Part shown: piece after piece, positions 54,233-63,612 of the stretch | How positions within the stretch are numbered: the first letter of the stretch is position 1 | Layout: every line of letters begins with the position of its first letter | Assembly: GCA_963784065.1 (NCBI GenBank) | Contig: CAWAQA010000010.1 | Span: 114,890 to 178,889, forward strand | From: CAWAQA01 sp963784065 | GTDB lineage: Bacteria; Acidobacteriota; Vicinamibacteria; Vicinamibacterales; UBA2999 | Length of the DNA: 64,000 bases | Direction: 5' to 3' | Translations under genes and position numbers: made by a program | The notes under the pieces: model-generated | The model's input: only the letters and a program-made list of their open reading frames with translations | What the model was told of the DNA's origin: nothing | Database searches by the model: none

Positions 54233-54846
54233 CCATGAACCCAGATACCGATCGCGCGACCGAGAACCGGCAGCGTATCGCCGTGGCCGCCGGGGCGGCG
54301 CTGCTCGCGGCCGGACTGATCCTCGTGATGTTCGTGCTGCCCGCCGAATACGGCGTCGATCCGCTTGGGACGGGCGCCCGGTTCGGGCTGCTCGAGCTCG
54401 GACTGACCGGCCAGCGCGTCGAGGCGCTGGAGTCAGGTGCCGCCGGCGGTGCCGCGGGCCAGCCGATCATCGTCGGTCAGGAGCGCGCCTACAAAGAGGA
54501 GACGATCAAGTTCGTGCTCGGCCCGAGCGAGGGGATGGAATACAAATATCGGCTCGACAAGGGCGAAGCGCTCCTCTATTCCTGGACGGCGACGGCAGCC
54601 GTGAATTACGAGCTGCATGCGGAGCCGGACGGCGCGCCGCGCGGATACGCGCAGACCTACGAGAAGGGCGCGGGAGCCAGCCAGGCATCCGGGACGCTGA
54701 CCGCTCCGTTCTCAGGTATCCACGGCTGGTTCTGGGAGAACACCACGGATCAAGAGATGACGGTGACGCTGACGGCGGCCGGCTTCTACAACATGTCGCA
54801 CGAATTCCGCACCGGATCGCCGGTCAAGAACAAGCTGTTTCAGTAA
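54229..54846 (+). CDS. membrane-anchored protein, paralog of 52,007-52,672
   Basis: 205 residues. Membrane helix 'AAGAALLAAGLILVMFVLPA', then 'EYGVDPLGTGARFGL', a short linker, and 'EETIKFVLGPSEGMEYKYRL', 'LLYSWTATAAVNYELHAEPD', 'PFSGIHGWFWENTTDQEMTV', 'TLTAAGFYNMSHEF'. It is clearly homologous to the minus-strand gene 1.5 kb away. Its start overlaps the HupE/UreJ-2 stop, making cytochrome, HupE-like and this protein one transcription and translation unit. Function unknown. Confidence 0.72.
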   Translation: MTMNPDTDRATENRQRIAVAAGAALLAAGLILVMFVLPAEYGVDPLGTGARFGLLELGLTGQRVEALESGAAGGAAGQPIIVGQERAYKEETIKFVLGPSEGMEYKYRLDKGEALLYSWTATAAVNYELHAEPDGAPRGYAQTYEKGAGASQASGTLTAPFSGIHGWFWENTTDQEMTVTLTAAGFYNMSHEFRTGSPVKNKLFQ

Positions 54847-54848
54847 GC

Positions 54849-54874
54849 CAGAACTCCCAACTCCCAACTCCCAA
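54849..54874. repeat. short tandem repeat (actcccaac x3)
   Basis: Three tandem 9-base units actcccaactcccaactcccaac directly after the stop of the preceding gene. Confidence 0.6.
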
Positions 54875-54980
54875 CGCGGCTTGAAACTCCGAGCTACGGG
54901 GTCTGGATCATCGTCACAGTGGAATCGGGAGTTGACGGCCGTGATCGTGGGCGCGGCCGTCATGGTACGATGACCGGGTT

Positions 54981-55326
54981 TTGGCTGCAGTCGTGCAACT
55001 GGCCCAGGCAATTCGGGAGTTTGTCCGGGACGGGGACGTCGTCGCACTCGAAGGCTTTACCCACCTGATTCCGTTCGCCGCGGGCCACGAAATCATCCGC
55101 CAGGGACGCAGGGACCTCACGCTCGTCCGCATGACGCCGGACGTGATCTACGACCAGCTGATCGGCGTCGGGGCGGCGAAGAAGCTCGTGTTCTCCTGGG
55201 GCGGCAATCCCGGCGTCGGGTCGCTCCATCGCTTCCGCGATGCGGTGGAGAAGGACTGGCCGGTGCCGCTGGAACTCGAGGAGCATGCGCACGCCGGTAT
55301 GGCCGCGGCCTACGCCGCCGGCGCCT
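54981..55326 (+). CDS. CoA-transferase subunit A (GctA-type), 3' end lost at junction
   Basis: Start TTG 54981 (or GTG 54993). 'VRDGDVVALEGFTHLIPFAAGHEIIR', in pieces 'VVALEGFTHLIPFAAGHEII', 'DLTLVRMTPDVIYDQLIGVGA', 'KLVFSWGGNPGVGSLHRFRD', 'ELEEHAHAGMAAAYAAGAS', is the first 115 residues of a family I CoA-transferase alpha subunit. The family continues 'LPFAVLRGYVG...', but after 'AAGAS' the DNA encodes unrelated NosR sequence. Neither the second half nor the beta subunit is present. I take this as the point where the contig is joined to other DNA. Confidence 0.8.
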
Positions 55327-56087
55327 CGTGGGCGGCCACGGCAGCATCGACCGGGTCGCCTTCGAGCCGCGCGACTGGGATGCGCTGGCCGCAGAGAGGG
55401 CGCTCGCCCACGTCACCGTCGACATGGCCGAGGCGCGCGAGGCGCTGGCCGGGGCGGCGCCGCCGCTCGCCGGCGAGGGCGACTTCCTCGACCTCTGGGT
55501 CGCGGTGCTCGACCCGCCGACCATCGGGCGCAACCTGCTCGGCCAGCAGCTCTACACCCGCGCCCTCGGCGCGCTCGCGCCCGGTGACGCGGCGATCCTC
55601 GTCGCCTCGCGCGGGCTGCACTCGCACCGCGGCGTGGACTGGCGGCGATCGGGCGTGTTCGAGCGCATCGAGGTGATCCAGGGGGCGGAGACCTTCGCGC
55701 TCGGCGCCGACGACTTCCTGCGCGTCGACCAGCTGGCCGCCGCCGGGGCGCCGGAGCTCAAGGAGATGAGCGTCTTCCGGCTGCCGGGCGATCGCTTCGA
55801 CGCGACCGCGCCGTTCCGCGTCGAGGTCACGGCCACCCGCGCCACTGCCGACGGCGGCGAGGTCGCGATGACCGTGCCGCTCGACTACCAGCTGCCGGCG
55901 GCCTACCTGCTGCCGCCCGCGGTTCCGGAGGCGGCGCCGCTCTGGGTCTCCGCCTGGCAGGCCAAGCGCGCCTCGGTCGCCGGGGTGGGCGTGATGCTGA
56001 CGGCGCTCGCCGGGATCCTGTTCTTCCAGGAGAGCTTCGTGCGCCGCCCGAAGCTCTGGCTCTGGGGCCGCACCGCCTTCCTCCTCG
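55327..56087 (+). pseudogene. nosR: NosR (denitrification regulator) internal fragment
   Basis: In one frame with the following transposase. 'GGHGSIDRVAFEPRDW', 'VLDPPTIGRNLLGQQLYTR', 'ILVASRGLHSHRGVDWRRSG', 'VFERIEVIQGAETFALGADD', 'MTVPLDYQLPAAYLLP' and 'WQAKRASVAGVGVMLTALAG', 'FVRRPKLWLWGRTAFLL' follow the order of NosR: the second half of the FMN-binding periplasmic domain and the first membrane helices. The N-terminal part and all ferredoxin and later membrane segments are missing. The nearest character is alphaproteobacterial. No other nos gene is present. Confidence 0.75.
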
Positions 56088-56662
56088 GCCTGCATCTCGG
56101 GCAGATCGACGCGCTCGCCGCCGCCATCGCCGCCATCGACAACGAGGTGGAACGCGACCTCGGCCCTTTCCGCGAAGCGGTCCGGCTCCTCGTCACCATC
56201 CCCGGCGTCGGTGACCTCACCGCCGAGGTCGTGCTCTCCAAGATCGGCCTCGACATGAGCCGCTTCCCCACCGCCGGACATCTCCTCTCCTGGGCAGGCC
56301 TCTGCCCGCGCCAGGACGAGAGTGCCGGAAAGCGCCGCTCCACCCGGCTGAAGAAGGGCGCGCCCTGGCTGAAGACCGCCCTCGTCCAGGCCGCATGGGC
56401 GGCCGTGCGCAAGAAGCAGAGCTACCTCCAGGCCCAGGCCCACCGCCTGCGCGGCCGCCGCGGGCCGAGGAAGGCAGTCTGCGCCGTCGCGGGGTCGATG
56501 CTCACCGCCGCCTACCACATGCTCCGCGACGGCACCTTCTACGCCGATCCCGGACCCGACCACTTTCGCAGAAGCGAGCCCGCGACCCGAGCGAAAGCCC
56601 TCGCAAGACAGATCGAGCGCCTTGGCTTCAAATGCTCGATCTCAGGGCCAGTTTCTGTTTAG
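56088..56662 (+). mobile_element. IS110-family transposase, C-terminal half
   Basis: 'QIDALAAAIAAIDNEVERDL', 'VRLLVTIPGVGDLTAEVVLS', 'FPTAGHLLSWAGLCPRQDES', 'KRRSTRLKKGAPWLKTALVQ', 'FYADPGPDHF' match the helix-hairpin-helix and C-terminal Transposase_20 domain of IS110/IS116/IS902, including the catalytic-type serine region. The N-terminal DEDD nuclease half is absent; its place is taken by the in-frame NosR fragment. IS110 elements lack terminal inverted repeats, so element ends cannot be fixed. The stop is at 56662 and the next gene begins within 25 bases. Confidence 0.85.
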
Positions 56663-56686
56663 GATACTCCTTCGATCGTCACATGA

Positions 56687-57622
56687 TCAGCGAGACCGCG
56701 TGCCCGCGAGCGCAAGAACAAGGATGATGACCATGCCTTGTGCGATGTCCTGCGCCCCAGGCGGCAGCCCGGCGACCTGCATCGTGACGATGATGAGGAC
56801 AAGGAACAGCGCCCCGAGGAGGGTGCCGAGGGCAGTGGCCGAGCCGCCGGCGATCAGCGTGCCGCCAAGCACCACCGCCCCCACCGACTGCAGGAGGTAC
56901 GGCGAGCCCATCTCAAGGAAGGCGCCGCCGGCGTAGGCCGAGAGCAGCATGCCCGCGAAGGTCGCGAGCATGGCGCTCGCCACGAAGGCAAGGGTCAGGC
57001 CGCGGCCGACCCGCACGCCGGCGAGGCGCGCCGCGTCCCAGCCTTGGCCGGTCGCCGAGATCTGCCGCCCGTAGGCGAGCCGGCTCAGCACGAACCCCGC
57101 CAGCGCCACCACGGCGAGGCCGACGATCGCGGCGACCGGGAAGCCGCTGATCCGGCCCGTCGCGAGAAAGCCGAGCGCGTCGGGTGTGCCCGCCGACTTC
57201 ACCTGCCGGTTCACGAGCAGGGTCAGCGTCGCCAGCATGTAGCCGGTCGCGAGGGTGGCGATGATCGCCGGGATCCGGAGCACTACCACCAGCGCAGCAT
57301 TCAGGAGCCCGGTGCCGAGCCCGAGCAGCGCCAGCGCGCCGAGCGTCAGCGGCAACCCCGCATCCGTGCCCCCGGAGGTCGTGACCGTGGCATAGGCGGC
57401 CAGCGTCACGACGCTCGGGATCGAGAGGTCGATGTTACCGCGTCCGGTCGTCACCACGAACATTTGGCCGATGGCGACGATCGCGAGAAAGGCCGCCGTC
57501 GTCGCCACCCCGCTCAGGCTGTGCAGGCTGATCCGCTCGGTCAGCACGGCGAGGCAGGCCCAGAGCAGCAGCACGCCGACGGCCGCCGGGATCCAGCGAT
57601 GGCGGGCGAGCAGGTCACGCAT
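56687..57622 (-). CDS. CUT2 sugar ABC transporter permease (YjfF/RbsC type)
   Basis: 311 residues, intact. 'WACLAVLTERISLHSLSGVA', 'AIVAIGQMFVVTTGRGNIDL', 'SIPSVVTLAAYATVT', 'LNAALVVVLRIPAIIATLAT', 'SATGQGWDAARLAGVRV', 'VGAVVLGGTLIAGGSATALGT' are the standard segments of BPD_transp_2 permeases with 8 to 10 helices. 'GNIDLS' at the third helix is a variant of the usual 'GGIDLS'. ATG 57622 overlaps the stop of the fused ATPase-permease upstream (8 bases). With that protein and the binding protein it would form a complete importer. Confidence 0.88.
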   Translation of the reverse strand: MRDLLARHRWIPAAVGVLLLWACLAVLTERISLHSLSGVATTAAFLAIVAIGQMFVVTTGRGNIDLSIPSVVTLAAYATVTTSGGTDAGLPLTLGALALLGLGTGLLNAALVVVLRIPAIIATLATGYMLATLTLLVNRQVKSAGTPDALGFLATGRISGFPVAAIVGLAVVALAGFVLSRLAYGRQISATGQGWDAARLAGVRVGRGLTLAFVASAMLATFAGMLLSAYAGGAFLEMGSPYLLQSVGAVVLGGTLIAGGSATALGTLLGALFLVLIIVTMQVAGLPPGAQDIAQGMVIILVLALAGTRSR

Positions 57623-60011
57623 CGCGGCGCCGCCACTCGGCAAGGCTGCGAAGCCCGAGGATCGCGACGAGCAGCCCGCCCTGCACCAGCGCGTTGAAAT
57701 CGGTCGAGACCCCGAGCGTCGCGAGCGCCGCCCCGATCAGCGATAGCGTCACCGCACCGGCGACCACGCCCCAGGGCGAGATCAGGCCGCCGAGCAGCGC
57801 ACAGCCGCCGACGACCACCCCGGCGACCGAGAGCAGCGTGTAGGCCCCGCCGGCGTTGATGTCGCTCGCCCGGTTGGCGGCGGTCAGGTAGAGCCCGGCG
57901 GTCCCGGCGAAGGCCCCGGCAATCAGGTAGCGCCACACCGCGTAGCGCAGCGGGTTCCAGCCGGTGCGGGCGAGCGCCTCGGGCGCCGAGCCGAAGCCGC
58001 GCAGCACCACGCCGAGCGGCGCCCGGTCGATCGCCATCGCGACCGTCCCCGCGAGCAGGATCAGCAGCACCGGCGTCGGCACCCCCGGCATACGCAAGTC
58101 GATCAGCGCCCTCAGCCACGCCGGCGCGCTGCCGCCCGGGCTCGGCTGGATGGTCTGCCCGACCCCGGACCAAATGAAGGAGGCGCCGAGCGTCACGACG
58201 ATAGCCGGGATCCCGCGGCCATGGACGAGCAGCGCGATTACCGCGTAGCCCGCGAGCGCGGCGACGAGCGCACCGAGCCCGAGTGCCGGGGCGGCGGCGA
58301 GCAGTGTCGCCGAGATCACGTTCACCATGCCCGCGAAGGCCCCGACGCCGAGGTCGATCTCACTGCCTCCGACGACGAACATCTGCGCGAGGGCGACGAG
58401 CACCAGCGTGACGGCAGGCGCGAGCAGCAGCTCGGCGCCGAAGGCAGAAAGCACGAGCGGGTTCATCGACCCCATCAGCGCCACGAGCAGCGCCAGCGAC
58501 GCGAAGGGGACCGCCTGGAACAGCCGCTCCGGCCGGAAGCGCCGGCGCCGCGCGGCATCGGGCGTCGGATGCGCGAAGCTCGCGCCGATGATCGCTTCCT
58601 CCCGGATCGCCGCCCCGGCGAGGTCGGCGACGACGCTGCCGCCGGCGAGAACCAGCACCCGGTCGCACTCGAGCAGCTCGGCATCTTCGGTCGAGTGCCA
58701 GAGCACGAGCCGGCCGCCGCCCGCCGCGGCCCGCAGCGCCTGGTAGAAGTCGCGCTTGGCGCCGATGTCGACGCCGCGCGTCGGATCGTCGAGCAGCACG
58801 ATCGGCGCCTCGTCGATGAGCCCGCGCGTCATCAGCGCCTTCTGCTGGTTGCCGCCGGAGAGCGCGAGGATTCGGATCGGGCAGCCGGCCCAGCGCCAGC
58901 GCCAGCCGCTCGGCCCAAGCGCGCGCCACCGCCGTCTCGGCGCGATCGTCGACCAGGCGCGCCGAGGCGAAGCGGGCGATCCGGCCGATGGCGATATTGT
59001 CCCGAACGCTCCAAAGCGGGAAGACGCCCTCGGTCTGGCGGTCGCCCGAGACGAAACTCGCCCGCGCTGCGCGGTGGGCGTCGCCGGGTCGCGTCGCCGC
59101 GGGAGAGAAGAGTAGGCGAAGCAGCGCCTTTTGGCCGCCGCCCTCGAGGCCGGCGAGCCCTACCACCGCCCCGGCGCGAAGCTCCACGGGCCGGCCGAGC
59201 GGCTTGGCCAGCGCCCCGTCGAGCCGCACCAGCACCGCCCCGGTCCCGGCTGCCGCCTCGGCGGCCTCGGGGAGCGCGGCGGCACCACCCACCGCCTCGA
59301 CGAGGCTCGCGAGCGTGGTCTCCGCGCGCGGGCGGTCCCAGACGACGGCGCCGTTGCGCATGGCGACGATCCGGTCGGCGACCTCGAGCACCTCGTGGAG
59401 CTTGTGACTGATGAAGACGACGCCGAGCCCCGCGCGGGCGCGCGCGGCGATGTGCGCGTGCAAGGCCCGTGCCTCGGCCGAGCCGAGCGCGGACGTCGGC
59501 TCGTCGAGGATCAGCAACCGCAGCCGTGGGTCGTGCGCGGCGCGGGCGATCTCCAGCATCTGCCGCTCGGCGATGTCGAGCCGGCCGACGCGGGCGTCGG
59601 GGTCGATCCGCGCCGTCGGGAAGATCGACGCGAGGCTCGCGCGCACCGCGGCCGGTAGGGCGCGAGCCAAAAGGGCATGGGCCGCGCCCCGCCCGGCTGC
59701 TCGAGGAAGAAGTTCTCCGCCGCCGTCAGGTTCGGGCAGAGCGAGAGCTCCTGGTGGACGATGCGGATGCCGAGGGCATGCGCCTCGCGCGGGCCGTAGC
59801 CGGCGAGGTCGACGGGGGCGCCGTCGACGTGGAAGCTGCCGGCGTCGGGCCGGGTGGTGCCGGTCAGCACCCGCATCAGCGTCGACTTGCCCGCTCCGTT
59901 GGCGCCGATCAGCCCGAGGACCTCCCCGGCGCGGACCTCGAGCGATACGTCGTGGTTCGCCCGCGTCGGCCCATAGGTCTTGTCGATGCCCGACAGCGCG
60001 ACCAGCGGCAC
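57615..60011 (-). CDS. sugar ABC transporter ATPase fused to permease (RbsA-RbsC type), frameshifted
   Basis: About 800 residues from GTG 60011. First ATPase: 'LIGANGAGKSTLMRVLTGTT', 'IVHQELSLCPNLTAAENFFL', 'ILDEPTSALGSAEA', 'VVFISHKLHEVLEVADRI'. Second ATPase: 'GLAGLEGGGQKALLRLLFSP' (degenerate Walker A), 'IVLLDDPTRGVDIGAKRDFY'. Without a stop the frame runs on through 'RRFRPERLFQAVPFASLALL' into a full CUT2 permease: 'QMFVVGGSEIDLGVGAFAGM', 'VVTLGASFIWSGVGQTIQ', 'AGVVVGGCALLGG'. Frame changes near 59665 and 58880. The ATPase-permease join itself is in an unbroken frame (58832-57615), so the fusion is credible. Confidence 0.82.
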
Positions 60012-60061
60012 GCCCGGCCGGACCGGCCGGGCGTGGGTCTCGCGAAGGGTATCGACCCGGC

Positions 60062-61109
60062 TCAACGGGCCGGCTTCAGCTGCCGGCCTTGGCGAGAATT
60101 CTCCGTCACCCACTCGTGGTCGTAGCTCGGGCTGATGATGAAGCCGGGCTCGAGATCGCGCGCGGTCGCATCGAGGTTCGCGGCGTCGACCACCGCCACC
60201 GGCATGTTGATCGCCTTCGGCGGGTTGGCGCCCTGCGTGATGTCGTAGGCGAACCAGAAGGCGGCGCCGCCGATGCCGGGCGTCGTGTTCATCGAGGTGG
60301 TCTCGTAGTCCGGCTGCTTCTTGGTCAGCTCGTTCCACCAGATCACGAAGTCCGAGCTGCCGCCGCCCTCGATCACCGGCATCTTTTCGGCATAGGGGCC
60401 GCCGTACTGCTCGAATGCCCGGGCGATTCCGAAGTCGTCCGACCCGCCCTGCGCGAGCACCGCGTCGATGGGCGGCAGGGAGGGCAGGATGTTGGCGATC
60501 GCCTGCTGGGCGACGGAGCCGTCGCCTCGCCGATCACCTCGGCGACCACCTTCACCTCCGGATGCTGGTCGAGCACCGCCTTCTGGGCCGCGTACATCTC
60601 GGCGTCGGGCGCGAGCCCGAGACGCCGCGGACGACGATGACGTTGCCTTGGTGGCCGATGAGGTCGAGCGTCGCCTCGGCCTGCGCGGTCTTGTAGCCGG
60701 TGAAGTCGAAGCCGAGCTTCCAGGCGCAGTCGGCCGAGAGCAGCGAGTCGAAGGCCACGACCTTGATCCCGGCGTCGCAGGCGCGGGTGACAATGTCGTT
60801 GAGCGCGCTGTCCGAGGCGGCGTTGATCGCGATCGCGTCGACGCCGCGCAGGATGAGCTCGGCGAGCTGGCTGTTCTGCTGGGCCACCGAGCCGTCGCCG
60901 TTCAGCACCACGTAGTCGGCGATCAGGCCCTCGGCCTTCGCGCCCTCGGCCTGCTCGGTGAAGGCGTCGACCATCTGCCGGCGCCAGGTGTTGCCGTAGA
61001 AGGAGTTGGAGAGCGCGATCACCGGCTTGTCCTGGGCGGCCGCCGGGGCGGGGGCGGCGAGGGGCAGCGCGGCGACCGCGGCGGCGGTGAGAAGCAGGAG
61101 CGTCTTCAT
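60062..61109 (-). CDS. periplasmic sugar-binding protein of CUT2 transporter, frameshifted
   Basis: About 348 residues. Signal peptide 'LLLLTAAAVAALPLAAPAPAAAQ'. Periplasmic_binding type 1/4 pattern: 'PVIALSNSFYGNTWRRQMVD', 'GDGSVAQQNSQLAELILRGV', 'DAIAINAASDSALNDIVTRA', 'IKVVAFDSLLS', 'GNVIVVRGVSG', 'IDAVLAQGGSDDFGIARAFE', 'EGGGSSDFVIWW'. Frame changes lie near 60615 and 60520. It is the first gene before the fused ATPase-permease and final permease, the usual YtfQ-YtfR-YtfT-YjfF order. The sugar is not predictable. Confidence 0.85.
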
Positions 61110-61133
61110 GGGCGTGTCTCCGGTTGTCGTTGC

Positions 61134-62104
61134 TCAGGTTTCGATCGGGCGGATGGTGCGGCGCTTGCGGATCGCGATGCGTCGGGCGCGGAGCGAGTTG
61201 ACGAGAACCGCGAGGAAGATGATCGCTGCCATCAGGATCGGCTGCAGGTAGAGGTTGACCCCGGTGAAGACGAGGCCGGACTTCACCGTCTGGATCAGCG
61301 TCGCCCCGACCACCGCGCCGAGGCCGAGCCGATGCCGCCGAAGAGGCGGCGCCGCCGAGCACCGCCGCGGCGATCACGTCGAACTCGCGCCCCTCGCCGA
61401 AGCCGGCGTCGAGCGCCGATCTGGCGATGACGACGAAGCCGGCGAGCGCCGGCGCAGCGTGCCGGAGATCACGTAGACCCGCGCCCGACCCGGCGCGACC
61501 GGCAGGCCCGCCTTGCGCGCCGCCTCCGGGTCGTTGCCGACGGCGTAGACCTGCCGCCCGAAGGCGGTGCGCGCAGCACGACATGCGCCGCGACCGCGAG
61601 CAGCAGGAAAACGACGATCGGCATCGGCACCGGCCCGATCGATGAAGGCCGAAGTCGCGCATCCCTCGGTCGAAGTCGAACTGCTGCGAGCTCGCGAGCC
61701 ACGCGCCGAAGCCGCGGAAGAGCGAAGAGCGTCGCGAGCGTGACGATGAAGGGGATGACCCGCAGGCCGACGATGAAGAGGGCGTTGATCGCCCCGAGCA
61801 GCGCCGCCCGCGGCACCGCGGCGAGGAGCGCCGCCGCCGACGCCCACGCCCGCGTCGCGCATAGGAAGCCGGCGATCAGCGGCGCGAGGTACATGACCGA
61901 CCCGACCGAGAGGTCGATCCCGGCCGTCAGCAGCACGAAGGTCATGCCGACCGCGGCGATGCCGATGAAGGCCGCCTGCTTGACGATGTTGCCGAGGTTT
62001 CGGGCGCGAGGAACCCGGCGTGCGCCCCGAACAGAGCAGCACGATGGCGAGGACATGAGCACCGTCGCCTGCCGGAGCGTCGAAGTCGGACGAGGCGGCG
62101 ACAT
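61134..62104 (-). CDS. CUT2 sugar ABC transporter permease, heavily frameshifted
   Basis: Start ATG 62104 overlaps the upstream ATPase stop. Readable pieces: 'RPTSTLRQATVLMS', 'NLGNIVKQAAFIGIAAVGMT', 'FVLLTAGIDLSVGSVMYLAP', 'NALFIVGLRVIPFIVTLATL', 'LAGFVVIARSALDAGFGEG', 'REFDVIAAAVLGGAA', and the end 'VFTGVNLYLQPILMAAIIFL' plus a basic tail and a stop at 61134. 'TAGIDLSVG' is the diagnostic permease loop. At least six frame changes fall in 970 bases, too many for natural decay of a gene whose pieces all remain in order. Confidence 0.72.
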
Positions 62105-63612
62105 CATGCCACCGCTCTCCCGGAAGGCCGCGGCAGGCGCAGCATGCTTCGCGGTCGAACGGCGGCGCGAAGGTCGCGACGACTCGCCCCGGCTCATCAC
62201 CAGGATGCGGTCGCACAGGCCGATGAGCTCGTCGAGCTCGGACGAGATGACGAGGAGCCCCGCCGCCGCTCCGCCGCAGGCGGTCGGCGATGGCGTAGAT
62301 CTCGTGCTTGGCCCCCACGTCGACGCCGCGCGTCGGCTCGTCGAGGATGAAGAGCCGCGGGTCGGTGGGCAGCCACTTGCCGATCACCACCTTCTGCTGG
62401 TTGCCGCCCGAGAGCGCCTGCACCGGCTGGCGGGCGAGGTCCTGGGCCTTGAGCCGAACCGGCTCGCGCGGCCGCGCGACCGCCTCGATCGCGCTCGCGG
62501 TCGAAGCCCGAATGGCCCGCGGGCGAGCGCTCGATGCGCGGGGAGCGTCAGGTTCTCCGCGATCGTCGCCTCCATCAGCAGCCCCTCCTCGCGCCGGTTC
62601 TCGGTCACGAAGGCGAGCCCCTGGCGCGATCCGCTCGCGCGGGCCGCCGGTGAGGGGCGCGTCGCGGAGGCGCGCCTCGCCGCGGGTCGAGCGGGTCGAG
62701 GCCCATGAGGATGCGCGCGAGCTCGCTGCGGCCCGAGCCCATGAGGCCGAAGAGCCCGCGGATTCGCCTGCGCGGACGGTGAGGGTCGACGTCCTCGATG
62801 ACGCCGGGTGGCTGAGAGGCCGCTCGACCTCGAAGCACCGGCTCCGGCGCCGGCGGGCGCTGCGGTCCGGGAAGACGGCCGCGAGAGTCCCGCCCGATCA
62901 TCGTGCGGATCATGCGGGGGATGTCGAATTCGCCTCGGCCCTCGCCGACGAGCCGGCCGTCGCGCAGCACGGCGACCCGGTCGGCGAGCCGCAGCACGTC
63001 CCCGAGGATGTGCGAGATGTAGATCACGGTCTTGCCCTCGGCGCGCAGCCCGCGATCGCGTCGAAGAGGCGCTCGGTCTCGCGCGGGGTGAGCGAGGTCG
63101 TGGGCTCGTCGAAGATGATGAGCGCGGCCGTCGCGGTGCAGCGCCCGGGCGATCTCGACGAGCTGGCGCTCGCCGGGCGAGAGCCGTCGACGTCCGTCTC
63201 GGGCGGGATGTCGAGGTCGAGCCGGGCCAGCAGCGCCCGCGCGCTCGCGCGCATGGCGCGGCGGTCGATGGGGAGCGCCGAAGCCGGCGGCGCGGGAAGC
63301 CGTCGATGAAGAGGTTCTCGGCCACCGAGAGGTTGGTGAAGAGGTTGAGCTCCTGGTGGATGAAGGCGATGCCCGCGCGCCGTCGCATCGGCGGCGCACG
63401 CGGGCGCATAGGGCTCGCCGCGCCAGAGCATCCGCCCGGCGTCGGCGGCGATGATGCCGCCGATCATGTTCATCAGCGTGGACTTGCCGGCGCCGTTCTC
63501 GCCGATCAGCCCGAGGACCGCTCCCTCGGGATCGTCGAGCGAGAGGTCGCGGACGGCCGGGACGCCGAACCAGTCCTTGCCGAGCCCTTCGAAGCGCAGG
63601 AGCGCGCGTCAT
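62104..63612 (-). CDS. CUT2 sugar ABC transporter ATPase (RbsA type), heavily frameshifted
   Basis: Start ATG 63612 overlaps the upstream permease stop (ATGA). 'LGLIGENGAGKSTLMNMIGG' is Walker A of domain 1, 'GIAFIHQELNLFTNLSVAEN' its Q-loop; 'LARILMGLDPLDP' belongs to domain 2; 'VTENRREEGLLMEATIAENL' and 'LSGGNQQKVVIGKWLPTDPR' then 'LFILDEPTRGVDVGAKHEIY' are the domain 2 signature and Walker B. Tandem ATPase domains of about 500 residues power a CUT2 importer with the flanking permeases. Frame changes occur roughly every 60-150 bases. Confidence 0.75.

Noticed and set aside
55328..56662. A 444-residue 'NosR-transposase' fusion as a novel protein
   Set aside because: Both halves are truncated relative to their families and the join has no linker; a chimeric or rearranged junction is more likely than a functional fusion.
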